Shown here: piece after piece, positions 1 through 13,291 of the stretch
Position numbering within the stretch: position 1 is the first letter of the stretch
How the letters are laid out: every line of letters starts with the position of its first letter
Source of the DNA: Ipomoea triloba
Lineage: Eukaryota > Streptophyta > Magnoliopsida > Solanales > Convolvulaceae
Assembly: GCF_003576645.1 (NCBI RefSeq)
Contig: NC_044930.1
Location: forward strand, 2,612,621-2,676,620
DNA length: 64,000 bases
Reading direction: 5' to 3'
The notes under the pieces: generated by a model
Told to the model about the DNA's origin: nothing
Seen by the model: the letters and a program-made list of their open reading frames with translations, nothing else
Database searches by the model: none
Translations under genes and position numbers: made by a program

Positions 1-2399
1 GCACCTTAAGCACAGAAAATACGCACCTTAAGTTTCAACAATATGCAAAATGACCAAGATCAATGTTTAATCGGTGTGCATCCTGAATGTTTATTTTGAC
101 AAGATCAATGATTATCATTAATCAGTGTTCATCCTGAACATTGATTTAGTGTCAGATTCCTTTGATGCTTCTGTTTCCATACGTGGACCTCCGTATCCTC
201 CGCGTTGGCTACCTCTCCATTCGTGTGCCTTCTCCAAAACCTGCGTTCGACAGATTGATAGAAGTTATTTTCCAGCAAAGCAATGACAGGTATTCTAAAT
301 AAAAATTACACCCAATCGTGTTTATGATTCTTTTATTTTCACCACAATGGTATGAGATGTTAATTATTTGAAATGTCACACTATGGTTCATGAAGAAAGT
401 GTTGTTGGATAATGGAGTCAGCAATATTGTCTTTCCACATCAGAATGCAACTAACTCCTCCATCTCATCATTCATCATACATCCACGTGCTGCCCCATTT
501 CATTTCTTTCTCATTTGGCGCTATATAGCTCGCCACAACACCTTTAACCCTAGCTATATATACCTTTTCTTGTATAGTGTTGTACCTATATACCATTCAT
601 ATATCAAAATACTTATATATAACTAGCTAGCTAGCTAGCTTGCTTGAAAGCAAAATAAAGTAGGTAATGGAGTAGAAATTCGATTCTACAAGGTGTTCGC
701 ATTTGAGAAACATGCATCTCACTTCTTCAAATGTATCTCTAACTCTCACATCGGACGTAGTGCTGTAATTTCAATTGAATCCCACATACATAATAGGGAC
801 AAAGGAGAAACATAATTATCATACTAGAAAATCTTTAGTTTGATTTTTGTTAACACTTCCTCGATTTAATCTATCACACATAATTTTTTTAGTGTAATTT
901 ATTTATCATACGCAAACTATTATACAAAAGTAGGTTTAACCAGTGCGTACACACTAATAGTAGCTACGGATTTTTCTCATTATCCAAGAGTATATAATAA
1001 ACCCAACAATACTATATTTAGATTTTTCTGGGTGGAAGGTTGTTAGGCGGAGGTTTCCCCTCTCATCAAAACGTGATGTTGGCTACTATGTAAGTAAAGA
1101 TGTGCCTTCGCTACTAGATATAACTTTTGCCGTAGTGGTAAACGCTTAATCCCACTATATTTATGTCACAACAGAAGAGAATTTACCATATCATATTGTA
1201 TTTAGTGATATACATTTGAATATAATAATTGTAACGTAGTAATTAATTATATATTTATCTATTTTAAGGGCGTATCAAATTATACCTCATGTTTAGTTCA
1301 GAGGAGCCACATTAAGCGCAAACTAGCTTCTAGATAAAAGTGTGCAAACACAACAGTATACCACATAAAGTTACAAAGCGCATCTTATATATAAAAGTCC
1401 ACTCAAGAAACACATTAATTCTAAAAGTGTATCTTATGATAGGTAGAAGTACACTCAAGAAACACGTAAATTCTAAAAGTTCACTCAAAAAAAGTATGTG
1501 TGTAATGAGATATACATGAATAATACTATTTTTCACTTCTAATGTTTAGTTCTTAACGTGACAATAATTTTTTTTAAAATTCATTGATTAGTGTGAATTA
1601 ACAATATAAAAATCAAGTTAATACAAAGTATCATTTTTAGCCCTTTAATTATTGTGACTTTTTAATTTTAAAAAATTTTACAATGTTAAATACTTAAAAA
1701 TAATGTAATTTTCTTTTTCTAATGCTCATCAATTAACATGACAATAAAACTCTTTATATTGGCATCTTACAAATTAGTTGAACACATCATCACAAGTTTA
1801 AAGAGAAATCTATTAGTAGTTAAATACCGAAAAAAAAAAAAAAACAAACAAACAAAAACACCAGTCTACTATGCGCATAGTAGACCATATAATAATTGGC
1901 AGAGATTAATTCAGTCCAATTTTCAATTCAATAATTGGCAGGCTACTTCTATTTTGATAGATGAGCACTAAAACCTGAGTGCCACTGAAGTACAACCTGT
2001 TTATTCCAATGGTTATATCATGGGCCAATGTCTACTATGCGCATAGTAGACCATATAATATATTATATACCTTTCGTTAATAGATTATATACATGTCACA
2101 GATTTAGAGTTAACATATTATGTATCTTCAGTTTTTTTTTTTTTTTTTTGGAATAATTATGTATCTTCAATTTTATAATTTATTAAATGAAAATACATAA
2201 TATATTAACTGCAAGTACATAATTTAGGTTAAAATTCACAATGAGTATAGTAAACCCTAGCCCACGATATAATTTGTGAGTCTTTTCTTTTCAGGTTTTT
2301 TTTTCCTTAAAACTTTTAAGGTTGTTTATATAGTCCCAACAGCAATGAGTGATTATCCAAGTAGTTTAAACTTTTATCCCTTCTAGTCTAGTGCGGTGG
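1..2399. repeat. First copy of a 2,399-bp perfect direct duplication
   Basis: This stretch matches 2740-5138 at a constant offset of 2,739 bases. Every block I compared is identical, including homopolymer lengths and the short frames. It ends exactly at the single N at 2400. I see no gene in it: the reading frames are short and none resembles a known protein. It holds AT-rich DNA, a short GCTA run near 623-640, a poly-A run near 1831, a poly-T run near 2132, and two copies of a 22-bp palindrome. Identity over 2.4 kb of noncoding DNA that stops at an N suggests an unmerged assembly overlap rather than an old duplication. Confidence 0.9.
1864..2051. repeat. Pair of 22-bp perfect palindromes (1864-1885 and 2030-2051)
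   Basis: Both sites are the same self-complementary 22-mer centred on ATGCGCAT. Both are followed by CATATAATA. They lie 166 bp apart in direct orientation. The same pair recurs at 4603-4624 and 4769-4790 in the second duplicate. They may be hairpin termini of a small decayed element or a palindromic protein-binding site; the sequence does not decide. Confidence 0.7.
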
Positions 2400-2400
2400 N
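2400..2400. other. Single-N assembly join
   Basis: A lone N sits between the end of the first duplicate and a long TA run. A gap of unknown size written as one N is the simplest reading. The distance across it should not be trusted. Confidence 0.85.

Positions 2401-2476
<76 letters not shown>
2401..2476. repeat. (TA)n microsatellite, about 75 bp
   Basis: An uninterrupted TA run starts immediately after the N. Such runs often end contigs. The sequence that follows, to 2739, is AT-rich and shows no gene. Confidence 0.95.
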
Positions 2477-2482
<6 letters not shown>

Positions 2483-2739
2483 TATATTTATTTATATATT
2501 AAATATGTAATTAATTAAATATATGCATTTATATTATACATTATATTTATTGAAGTATATACATAAATTCATTAATAATAATATATTATTATATGCACAC
2601 ATATCTTTGTTTATATTTATAGGGACATAGGGCATATTAGGATTCTTAAAATTTCATTTATTTACAACTTCTATATTTGTATATATTTTCATACATATTG
2701 TAGATTAGGATTTGGCGCACCCTTAAATATTAAAATGAC

Positions 2740-5138
2740 GCACCTTAAGCACAGAAAATACGCACCTTAAGTTTCAACAATATGCAAAATGACCAAGATC
2801 AATGTTTAATCGGTGTGCATCCTGAATGTTTATTTTGACAAGATCAATGATTATCATTAATCAGTGTTCATCCTGAACATTGATTTAGTGTCAGATTCCT
2901 TTGATGCTTCTGTTTCCATACGTGGACCTCCGTATCCTCCGCGTTGGCTACCTCTCCATTCGTGTGCCTTCTCCAAAACCTGCGTTCGACAGATTGATAG
3001 AAGTTATTTTCCAGCAAAGCAATGACAGGTATTCTAAATAAAAATTACACCCAATCGTGTTTATGATTCTTTTATTTTCACCACAATGGTATGAGATGTT
3101 AATTATTTGAAATGTCACACTATGGTTCATGAAGAAAGTGTTGTTGGATAATGGAGTCAGCAATATTGTCTTTCCACATCAGAATGCAACTAACTCCTCC
3201 ATCTCATCATTCATCATACATCCACGTGCTGCCCCATTTCATTTCTTTCTCATTTGGCGCTATATAGCTCGCCACAACACCTTTAACCCTAGCTATATAT
3301 ACCTTTTCTTGTATAGTGTTGTACCTATATACCATTCATATATCAAAATACTTATATATAACTAGCTAGCTAGCTAGCTTGCTTGAAAGCAAAATAAAGT
3401 AGGTAATGGAGTAGAAATTCGATTCTACAAGGTGTTCGCATTTGAGAAACATGCATCTCACTTCTTCAAATGTATCTCTAACTCTCACATCGGACGTAGT
3501 GCTGTAATTTCAATTGAATCCCACATACATAATAGGGACAAAGGAGAAACATAATTATCATACTAGAAAATCTTTAGTTTGATTTTTGTTAACACTTCCT
3601 CGATTTAATCTATCACACATAATTTTTTTAGTGTAATTTATTTATCATACGCAAACTATTATACAAAAGTAGGTTTAACCAGTGCGTACACACTAATAGT
3701 AGCTACGGATTTTTCTCATTATCCAAGAGTATATAATAAACCCAACAATACTATATTTAGATTTTTCTGGGTGGAAGGTTGTTAGGCGGAGGTTTCCCCT
3801 CTCATCAAAACGTGATGTTGGCTACTATGTAAGTAAAGATGTGCCTTCGCTACTAGATATAACTTTTGCCGTAGTGGTAAACGCTTAATCCCACTATATT
3901 TATGTCACAACAGAAGAGAATTTACCATATCATATTGTATTTAGTGATATACATTTGAATATAATAATTGTAACGTAGTAATTAATTATATATTTATCTA
4001 TTTTAAGGGCGTATCAAATTATACCTCATGTTTAGTTCAGAGGAGCCACATTAAGCGCAAACTAGCTTCTAGATAAAAGTGTGCAAACACAACAGTATAC
4101 CACATAAAGTTACAAAGCGCATCTTATATATAAAAGTCCACTCAAGAAACACATTAATTCTAAAAGTGTATCTTATGATAGGTAGAAGTACACTCAAGAA
4201 ACACGTAAATTCTAAAAGTTCACTCAAAAAAAGTATGTGTGTAATGAGATATACATGAATAATACTATTTTTCACTTCTAATGTTTAGTTCTTAACGTGA
4301 CAATAATTTTTTTTAAAATTCATTGATTAGTGTGAATTAACAATATAAAAATCAAGTTAATACAAAGTATCATTTTTAGCCCTTTAATTATTGTGACTTT
4401 TTAATTTTAAAAAATTTTACAATGTTAAATACTTAAAAATAATGTAATTTTCTTTTTCTAATGCTCATCAATTAACATGACAATAAAACTCTTTATATTG
4501 GCATCTTACAAATTAGTTGAACACATCATCACAAGTTTAAAGAGAAATCTATTAGTAGTTAAATACCGAAAAAAAAAAAAAAACAAACAAACAAAAACAC
4601 CAGTCTACTATGCGCATAGTAGACCATATAATAATTGGCAGAGATTAATTCAGTCCAATTTTCAATTCAATAATTGGCAGGCTACTTCTATTTTGATAGA
4701 TGAGCACTAAAACCTGAGTGCCACTGAAGTACAACCTGTTTATTCCAATGGTTATATCATGGGCCAATGTCTACTATGCGCATAGTAGACCATATAATAT
4801 ATTATATACCTTTCGTTAATAGATTATATACATGTCACAGATTTAGAGTTAACATATTATGTATCTTCAGTTTTTTTTTTTTTTTTTTGGAATAATTATG
4901 TATCTTCAATTTTATAATTTATTAAATGAAAATACATAATATATTAACTGCAAGTACATAATTTAGGTTAAAATTCACAATGAGTATAGTAAACCCTAGC
5001 CCACGATATAATTTGTGAGTCTTTTCTTTTCAGGTTTTTTTTTCCTTAAAACTTTTAAGGTTGTTTATATAGTCCCAACAGCAATGAGTGATTATCCAAG
5101 TAGTTTAAACTTTTATCCCTTCTAGTCTAGTGCGGTGG
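2740..5138. repeat. Second copy of the 2,399-bp perfect duplication
   Basis: It is identical to 1-2399, and the match ends at 5138, the base equivalent to the one before the N. Downstream sequence is unique. I see no gene here. It repeats both palindromes (4603-4624 and 4769-4790). Confidence 0.9.
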
Positions 5139-7107
5139 TCAATCATCCTCTTTCGAAAAATCACAACATAATACGCTCCGAACATTAGTCTAATGAATGA
5201 AAAATCTCACTTTAAAACATACTTTCAACTGCAAGGTGAGGGTTTGATCCCTGCCATAAACATTGGGAGTTCGAGTTTGGGATGGGTTCTGAGATATAAA
5301 CTGTTCGAGTTAGTTCGTGAGCCACTCGAATGCCCGAGTAATGGAGATGTCAAAAGAAAAAATGATGAAAATGCCCAGGCTCCAATAGATGAGAGCAATT
5401 GCAGAGATTGAAAGTTAAAAATCTGAAAATGAAACATTGGATTGGCAACTCAAGAGTGGTTGTTTTCAAAGATGTGAGTTTGACAGAGCCTTACATGCAT
5501 CTGCAAGCTGAAGCTGTCACCAGATTTCATTATCTTCTTTTTGGCTCATTCTTTATGCACTCTGGAAGAAAAAAGGAAAGATGGGAAATGAAAGTGTACC
5601 TAAAGCTGGGAAAGGGATGTGTAAACTCCTGCTAGTGGTAGTGGAGGGGGGCATGAAAAGACTTGCTAAAAGCAGAACAGCTCTCTCCAATTGCAGGGAT
5701 TCAAATCGTCAAACGAGCCGCGGAATTTGGGGAGTTCAAAAGAGAGAAAACCCACTATGGAAGTATGGCCACAGAACACCAAAGTTGAGCAGAAGAGAAA
5801 AGATTTTAGAGGGAGCTGAAAGGGACAACAGAAAAAGGCAGAAGTTAGTTGGTGCTGCTTAGAGTCAAGTGCAATTGAGTTTTGCTGTGACTTCAAGGAC
5901 CTTGTGTGTGTGCCCAAACGCCAAATTGCTTGATCCCCCTGGGGTTTACGCGTGACTGATCGCCACCTGGCCCTGTGAGGATGACCTACAGGGAACAAAT
6001 ATGTGGCAATGATCTTATCCCATCTACCAAATCTTGACCTGGAACAGAACCAACACATTCATCCATTTGTCTCCAGAGAATGTACTTATGTACCGTGTCG
6101 TTTTCGTTGCCATGTTTTACTATAAGATAAGCACTAAAACCGAAACTTTAAGGCAGACAGATCTCATAGGTCCAACTAGTTTCAATAGCTTCCATGGACT
6201 AATAATAAAATTTGCGTGCCATACCTGTGAACTTAATTTGCACTCCAGACCTGATGTACACTCCCGCTTACAGAACAAGCTCCTCATACTGTGCCAACCT
6301 GAGGTTTACATTGCTCGATATGCACCTGAAAATCACCATTAACAGATTAAAGAAACGAAGGAATATGTATCAGATCTCTGGAATATAACAAAACTAAAGA
6401 ACCAATGTTCATGAAAAGGATATGCTGTCAGCCTGTCACTGTTTATCCCTGTCATGAGAAATGGGAATAGACACCATTGTTCAGTCATTGCTGTCACAGT
6501 ATTCATTCAGCAAACTGCAGAAAACAACTCAATGATGGCAGCTGAATAACGAAAATGGGAATTCAATCACCGAGACTTCATCATCTGCAAAGAATCGATA
6601 AGTGAACAAGTTAAATCATCACATACTGTACATGTTTACCAATTACCGCATGTCCCATCAGTAAGAAATTTCGTTTCACTACAGCATTCTTCATCGGTCC
6701 TGAGGAAAAAGAAAACCACTGATTTTTTTTCGATAGAATTTCTACCGAGACATGCTCAGACTGAATGCAGTCTAGATAAGTAGCAAAGCTTGATATAATT
6801 GCATATATAATAACAAAAAGAGCATAACCGCTGGATTCAGCATAAGAACAAAGTAGTTACAATTTCAATGATAAGTAATTTGATTTATCCATACATAGAT
6901 TACATAATAAAAGTCTGAATATTAAACAATTAGATCAACTAAGCACAAAATAGTTCATAGCCAACAAAAAATTTCCTCATCTTTTTCCTCGTTCACATGT
7001 AGCGTGTGCAAAATAATATTACTATTGTCTTGGTCTCCAGCAACCCAATCCTGGATAACATCAACATAGAGAAATTTCTCTGAAGATTGAATCTGAGATT
7101 GGAACCG
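5139..7107. other. Intergenic stretch with no recognisable gene
   Basis: Between the duplicated block and the FAX gene there are several short frames on both strands near 5190-6340. None resembles a protein I know. Around 5235-5257 the text has a tRNA B-box flavour (GGTTTGATCCCTGCC), which may be a SINE remnant. The part nearest 7107 should hold the 3' UTR of the FAX gene on the minus strand. Base composition at 5700-6050 is richer in GC than its surroundings, possibly an old coding or transposon relic. Confidence 0.4.
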
Positions 7108-10100
7108 CTATGATGCAGCTACAGCAGATGACTTCATTTTCTTCGGTGGTGGATTACCCCCAGATATAACCACATAGAAGTAAAAGCACAACATTGCAGC
7201 ACTATTTTTGAAAGTGAAAAAATAATAAAACCGTTAGAACATATTCTAAACATAAGAACATTCACAAAGGAAAACATATAACCGCCATACCTTATGGCAG
7301 CATAAAGGCCAGTTGGAAACACTTTCTTAGTCTGCACCAAATATCACTTTCCAATCAAATAAAGCATAAGTTGGTAAAATAAAATCACAAACATTATTTT
7401 ATGGAAAAATACCAATGAATAGGTCTGCACATTCTTCCATAGAAGAAAGCCAGCGAGTACTGCAAGGTCAAAAACATTATAAGATAATAAAGATTAGATC
7501 AATGGTACAATAAATACTCAAATCCACTAATCCATAATCCCAATATATTTGGGGCTGGCTACTAGATTCTACTTCATATCATCAATTCAACAAATTAACA
7601 AAAGAATTGCAGAAGATTAAAACTTTCATTAGGCATCCCCTAAAGAGGTTAGAGGCTTTCAAAAGTCAGCATCCATATTATGGGCTTATGAATAATTGCT
7701 CCATAAATAAAATTAAACTGAATGAAATTTTCCAACCAACTGGGTGCCGCTAATAGCAATTAGGTCTAACAAGGAATACATTAATTGTTGCCAGGGATAC
7801 CTTCAAACCCAAGCAACAATGATTGAAAACAGATTATTCTTAGTTGCACAACTTAACCATGCATATAAGCCTGCATAAAGACACTTGTTAATGTAGTTTA
7901 CCATCTTAAGTGTTGATCTGCAGCCACTACAGGAGCTTGACTTTACAAGGGAAATACTAACCAGCTTATTGCCTTCAATGTAATGCACTAATGCCTCAAT
8001 TACAAGAGCAATATCAACACTGGACATGCTATTTTTTTTAAGTAATACATTTATTCACAAAGAGAAGGCAACAAGATGCTGCACACTAGCTCCATAGATA
8101 TGTCAGTTTTTCATAAAGGACTCTACGCAGAACATGCTATTTGTCAGTCAAAGAATTCTAAAGACCATGGAAAGTGAAATAAAATCAGGTGACAGTGCAA
8201 GTAAGGATGTTAAGAGGCTTCCCCCTCCCCCTCTACCTCTCTCTGCCCCAACACATGCAAAAATTTTCTATTTAAGGAACTAACGAGGTATCAAATGTCA
8301 TGCTTCCCAACAGTTAGAGGTTTATGAAAACTAGCAACTATATGTCAATACATGCTGCTTAGTCCCAAAAAAGAGTGTTCTATACATCATTTTTTAGGCC
8401 AATCTGACTAAAACTTGAACTAAGTTGCTATACTTTAAAGTTTAACTTTTGAAAGTCTCTAAGTTAGACTATATGAAACTACATAGGTACTACTTGACTC
8501 AAAAAGAATAAAATTTTAAAGAAGTTCACATTAAAAAGTTGGTCATTACATTGATTCTCAAAAGTTTAACTACGACATCCTTTAGGGAGAGAGGAATTAC
8601 AATTCAATCCTGTAGGGCTTCCTAAATTAGAGAAGGCAGTTTTTTGGGGCATAGAGAGTACTTCAAAAGTGATAATGAAAATTATGGGAAAATCTTCACT
8701 AAGATAAAGCATTCCTTAAATGAACTCAAAAGATATAACAGTACTGTCTTCTTTTGGTTTGATAGACAAAATTATATTGAAGAAAAACATTTAAAATATT
8801 CATTAAAAAAAAAGAGGTGGGGGGGAGTAAAAAAGTGGCCAATAACATAACACATTTACAAGCAAAAGTGACCAATTACCAGTAGGAAAAAGCAATACCT
8901 GCTTGGCCTAGTATAAATGGCAAGCTAGATTTTCCTTGTCTCCACACCTTCAAGCTAACAGTGCTGAGAGCCAGCAAAGCACCTCCAAATAGCACACCGT
9001 TACCTAGGGTAGTAATATTTCTTGAGAAAATAAAACCAACCAGTCCCCCACTTAGAACAAAAGTGCCTGTAGGAACAAGGAACAAATAACAGTTTTCAGT
9101 CAAAATAACAATCCAAGAAATCAAATCACCTATAACAGGATAAGCTTATATCATGGGACATGAGTTAATGATTTTTAGAAAGAACGTTTTCATTAATTTA
9201 TAAACACTCCACAATGCATGGGCAAGGCTGCAAGTATCAGATGTCAACTTCCATTACTTAGAGAGAAATTTAAATTCTTTTAGCCAACAAAATGGGAATT
9301 ATAAGCTAGCAATATATAGTTTATTTACTAGTTCCTGCGGCTTTCATTATTTCATTAGTGCCATAATGCCATCACAAATTCAGATGCACACACAACAAAA
9401 ATTTGGAGAAAAAAAATGGATTCAATACCAGTAGTGTTGTGAACTTGTTCATTCCGAGAAAAAATGGATGCAAAAAGTGGTCCAGGTGAACTTTTATTTT
9501 TAAAATGGACATCCAATATAATTGGGATACTCACCAAAGGGAATTCCAAAACAGAAATCATGAATTTTTGCAGCCCTTTTAGGTTGATAGGTGATATTTT
9601 CTCCTGCCAGGTCATTTGTTCCTTGTAATGGATCACTTGAATTTTTTCCATTTACAGATTCTTCTGAAGCTGAAAGTGGGTTTTCTGGTCTTCCACCGTG
9701 TGGTTTTAATGGATCCGTAGTATAGCTTAGAGCAGACTTATCCTCTACACTGGATACATCTGTGCCTCGCCCATCATTACTCATAAAAACCTGAAGATGA
9801 AGCATCTGAGTTCGGTATCACATAATTTTAAATGACAGAAAAAGTATACTAAAACCAAATTACACCCAAACGCAGCATCCATACAATGGATGCTTTAACA
9901 GGTACAAAAGAATTCATAAGAATGCATCCATCAACAGTGAAATTTACATCTTAATACAGGCATTTTTAACCCCCAAAAACAAAAATCTCAAATGATCACA
10001 TTTTGACTGTTCTTCCGGAGTGAATTTAATGCTAATTATGCGTTTCATTACGTGAAATAACAACAACAATACTTAAAAAATAATTCAAGAGCCTTAAAGT

Positions 10101-10294
10101 TCGCATAATTTAAGTCAATTGGATAACAGAGAAACAAAACTTGACGGCGAAAAAAATAACGGAGATTCCTGGGACGATAGCGGAGAACTGACCTTGGGGC
10201 GAAGAGCAGGGGAAGGAGAGAATCGGGAGCGGAGCTGTGCACGGCGAGTTACGGAAGAGAAGCAAGAGAGCTGAGAAATCGCCGACGACGACAT
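7108..10294 (-). CDS. FATTY ACID EXPORT (FAX2-like), chloroplast envelope, TMEM14 family
   Basis: A six-exon minus-strand gene: 10193-10294, 9535-9790, 8899-9066, 7413-7459, 7291-7331, 7108-7201. The phases join cleanly to 235 residues. The first ~35 residues are rich in Ser and Arg and lack acids, like a plastid transit peptide. A low-complexity stretch (to about residue 108) precedes the TMEM14 domain, which opens with AKIHDFCFGIPFG. Motifs typical of FAX proteins follow: LSGGLVGF, SRN, LKVWRQGKSSLPFILGQA and AAMLCFYFYVVISGGNPPPKK. The family moves free fatty acids across the inner plastid envelope through small hydrophobic helices. The acceptor of the last exon (AAATAG) is weak, but the reading frame and family conservation support it. 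Assignment to FAX2 rather than FAX4 is from memory of the motifs. Confidence 0.88.
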
Positions 10295-10587
10295 TGCTAC
10301 TGCTCTCTAAGGTCTTCGATGGCTGCCGATCCTTCTGGGAGAAAGATCAATCGCGAAGAAAAATTGGAAATTGGTTGAAAAATTAGGCAGGGGAATGCGG
10401 TCCCACCACCAGGGCTTTGACCCTTTAATTATTAATTAAGATTTTTCCATTAAAAAAAAAACAGAAAATAAAAAAAGAAAAAGAAAGTGAAAATGAAAAT
10501 GGAGTGACCTATCAGTATTCAGTTGGGGAGATTTATGCAGTAGAAAAAAAAACCCAGTGAAGACGAAGAAGAAGAAGAAGAAGAAGA
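10295..10587. promoter_or_regulatory. Shared divergent promoter of FAX and RECA3
   Basis: Only 293 bp separate the two start codons, and this must hold both 5' UTRs and both core promoters. The RECA3 side has a purine-rich AGAAGA tract right before its ATG, as in many plant leaders. I see no clear TATA box for either direction. Confidence 0.6.
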
Positions 10588-13291
10588 ATGGTGGCTCAAT
10601 CCTTTAAGTTTCTTCGTCTCAATACTTGTTCAAATCCTCGCCTTAGCTCTTTCCTATCCCCCAAATCTTGGGTATTTATATATGCTTGATGCTGCATTGT
10701 TTCATCTTTTCAGAATAAGATTGGTAGGGTTTTAATGGGGAAAAAGGGCATATAAATTTGTGATTACTTCCGGGTTTTCTTTAATTTTATTGGTATGTTT
10801 ATTAACCATTGTCAGAACGGAATTGCTTGGAGAAGGGCATTCAATTCTCAGGCATCTTCTGCAGGTATATATCTACCCAAGTTTGATAATCTGTTTTATT
10901 CTAGTTATTGTCTATGTGCTAAGAATGGAAAGGTCACAATATCATTACTTGTTGGGTTTGTTTTAAGTTCATGATGTAGTAATGGTGATCTTTTCTGTCC
11001 AAATATGGAGTAATTTCTATCTTGTTTTCCGTTAAAGGTTCGGAATTTGAGTTTGACGAGGTCCACAAACATTCTGAGTTTGAATGTGATGAGGTCACCA
11101 ATGATGCCAAAGTTACAGAGAAAAATACTGCATTGCGCTCGGCTCTTTCACAGCTTGCGTGTGACTTTGGCACCGAGTCCATGTTATCATTGCAACGCTT
11201 CTTTGGTGCTAGACGTGCACCCGTGATATCAACTGGCTCGCTTAAGCTTGATCAAGCACTAGGCATTGGAGGACTGCCAAAGGTGATATTTTGTATTTTA
11301 CCGTATTTGTGCTGTCTTGTTTCCCATATACCACATATGTGCTGTATTTATAACAGTATACCGCTTATTTGAAGTTTGGCTACATGCTTTTATATTTATT
11401 GCCAAATCACGGAAACTAACTCTAACTCTAATTTTGCTTGAGAAAGTTACTTGTAACATGAAAGAATGGATTTTTGTTGTGGAGAGGAATGTAAAAGTGT
11501 CTGTGTAGTTGATGAAGCTTTGCTCTTGTTCAGTCTAATTGGTTTTGTATTTGTTAAAGATAGGATGAGAAACAAGAACAATCGCTCTTTTCTAGACAGC
11601 ATTCATAGTATGCATTGCATATGCCAACTCACTGTTTTTTTACATATCAAGTATAAGAAAACTTGAATTTGATGAAAAATTGCTTGGTGAAGGGAAGAAT
11701 TGTTGAAATTTACGGGCGGGAAGCATCAGGCAAGACAACTCTTGCTCTTCATGTGATCAAAGAGGCGCAAAAACTTGGAGGTACATGATATTGTTGCCTT
11801 TTATCGTGTTTAATGTGCTTTCTGAAAGCATCGTTTCTGTCATTGAAAATATATTTCTCACTGCATACTTTGAGGTGCAGACATTTTAGATTCTTTTCTT
11901 CAACCACCTTATGGTTGATTTTCAATTTGACGAATCATCTTTCTGGCAGGTTATTGTGCATACCTTGATGTGGAGAACGCAATGGACCCCTTGCTCGCAG
12001 AAGCAATAGGCGTAAATACAGACAATCTCCTTATTTCCCAGCCAGATTCTGCTGAAAACCTGCTGAGTGTAGTGGATACTCTGACAAAGAGTGCATCTGT
12101 TGATGTTATTGTAGTTGATAGTGTAAGATCACCCAAATTTATCTTAGACAAACTATTCTCTTGCAGTGCTCACAACATATTTCAGTGTTCTGCTGGGGGG
12201 TGGGGTGGGGGCTTTTTTTCCAAGATCATAGCATCATTCTGCTGAAAACAAACTCAAACTTGATATGTTTATTTGTCTTGAAAAAGTGATAGTCGAGTTA
12301 GGAAGTAGAGAGCGTTATTCTTGTCTGCTTCGTTAAGATCATCTTTGCTTGTGAGAAGTTCCGATTCTGTTCCTTTTGTAGGTGGCTGCTCTTATTCCGC
12401 AACTTGAGATTGATAGGTGTATCAGTGACAGTGACTCCCACAGAGATGCACAATCCAAAATAATGACACGAGCACTGCGGAAAATTCATTATTCACTCTG
12501 CAATTCTAATACTCTTATTATTTTTGTTAACCAGGTTGAGTCTTGTTATTGGAACGCTTCTTCCTTCTGATCTTTTGCTTCTGGAATAATGCCAGTTACA
12601 TATTAGCCTGCGATTTTCAGGTGAGATCGAAAGTGCAATCCTCCAAAGCTTTTGGACGTGCAGAGGAGGTAACTTGTGGCGGAAACGCATTGCCATTCTA
12701 TGCTGCTGTGAGATTGAGAATGATTAGAAAAGAACTGCTCAAGGCTAATGACAAGGTAATGATTCCAAGTTACAATTTGTTGGGAATTTGGCCTAAGGGC
12801 AATTTTTTAATCCCTTATTTTTCTATTTTTTCCTTTCTGGTAAATTCAATAATCTTATTAGAGCACCAATGAAGTGCCTTAAAAGAGCATGGCTTTTTCT
12901 GACAAAAGGGCACAGGAGAATCGATTTTCTTTCTGTTTTCTTCCCTCAAATAAGTATTCTTTGCTTAGAAAGGTTGTATGTGTTTGGTTCCCAGATTACG
13001 GGGCTTAGGGTTTCTGTGCAAGTCGTGAAAAACAAACTAGCTCCTGCAATGGCAAATGCTGAATTAAGAATAGAGTTTGGGAGAGGCATTTGCGATGAAG
13101 TTGAGGAGGCATTGGAACTGGCTTGTGAACATGGAGTCATTTTACAAGAAGGAAACGGGTATTTCATAGAGGGGGAGGTTTTAAACAGCAAAGAAGAAGC
13201 CGAGGCCTATCTTGCTGAAAACGATGGGGCTTTAGATCAAGTTATAAAATCCTTAAGAGCCCAGTTGTTCAGAAGAGAGGGATCGTCGTAG
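10588..13291 (+). CDS. RECA3: RecA homologue, mitochondrial (RECA3-like) recombinase
   Basis: Eight exons: 10588-10671, 10816-10864, 11038-11282, 11693-11780, 11950-12122, 12382-12534, 12621-12755, 12995-13291. They give 407 residues, close to the known plant RECA3 proteins. The N-terminus (about 45 residues; Ser, Asn, Arg, Phe) looks like a mitochondrial presequence. The RecA core shows Walker [10 protein letters not shown] (about 134-142), Walker B VDVIVVDS (about 206-213), VNQVRSK, and [17 protein letters not shown] of the L2 and base region. It ends with VVKNKLAP and a RecA C-terminal segment. The plant form REASGKTT (bacterial: PESSGKTT) and the short acidic insert after VAALIPQLE point to RECA3 rather than RECA1 or RECA2. 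RECA3 is known to suppress ectopic recombination between short mitochondrial repeats. It shares a short divergent promoter with FAX. Confidence 0.92.

Noticed and set aside
209..3365. Pairs of identical 71- and 78-residue frames in the left block
   Set aside because: They are identical only because the whole 2.4 kb is duplicated. They lack family matches and overlap on opposite strands.
7536..7590. LINE tail in a FAX intron (AATATATTTGGGGCTGGCTAC)
   Set aside because: It resembles the 3' end of plant RTE-type LINEs, but only one short phrase supports it and no ends or target duplication are visible.
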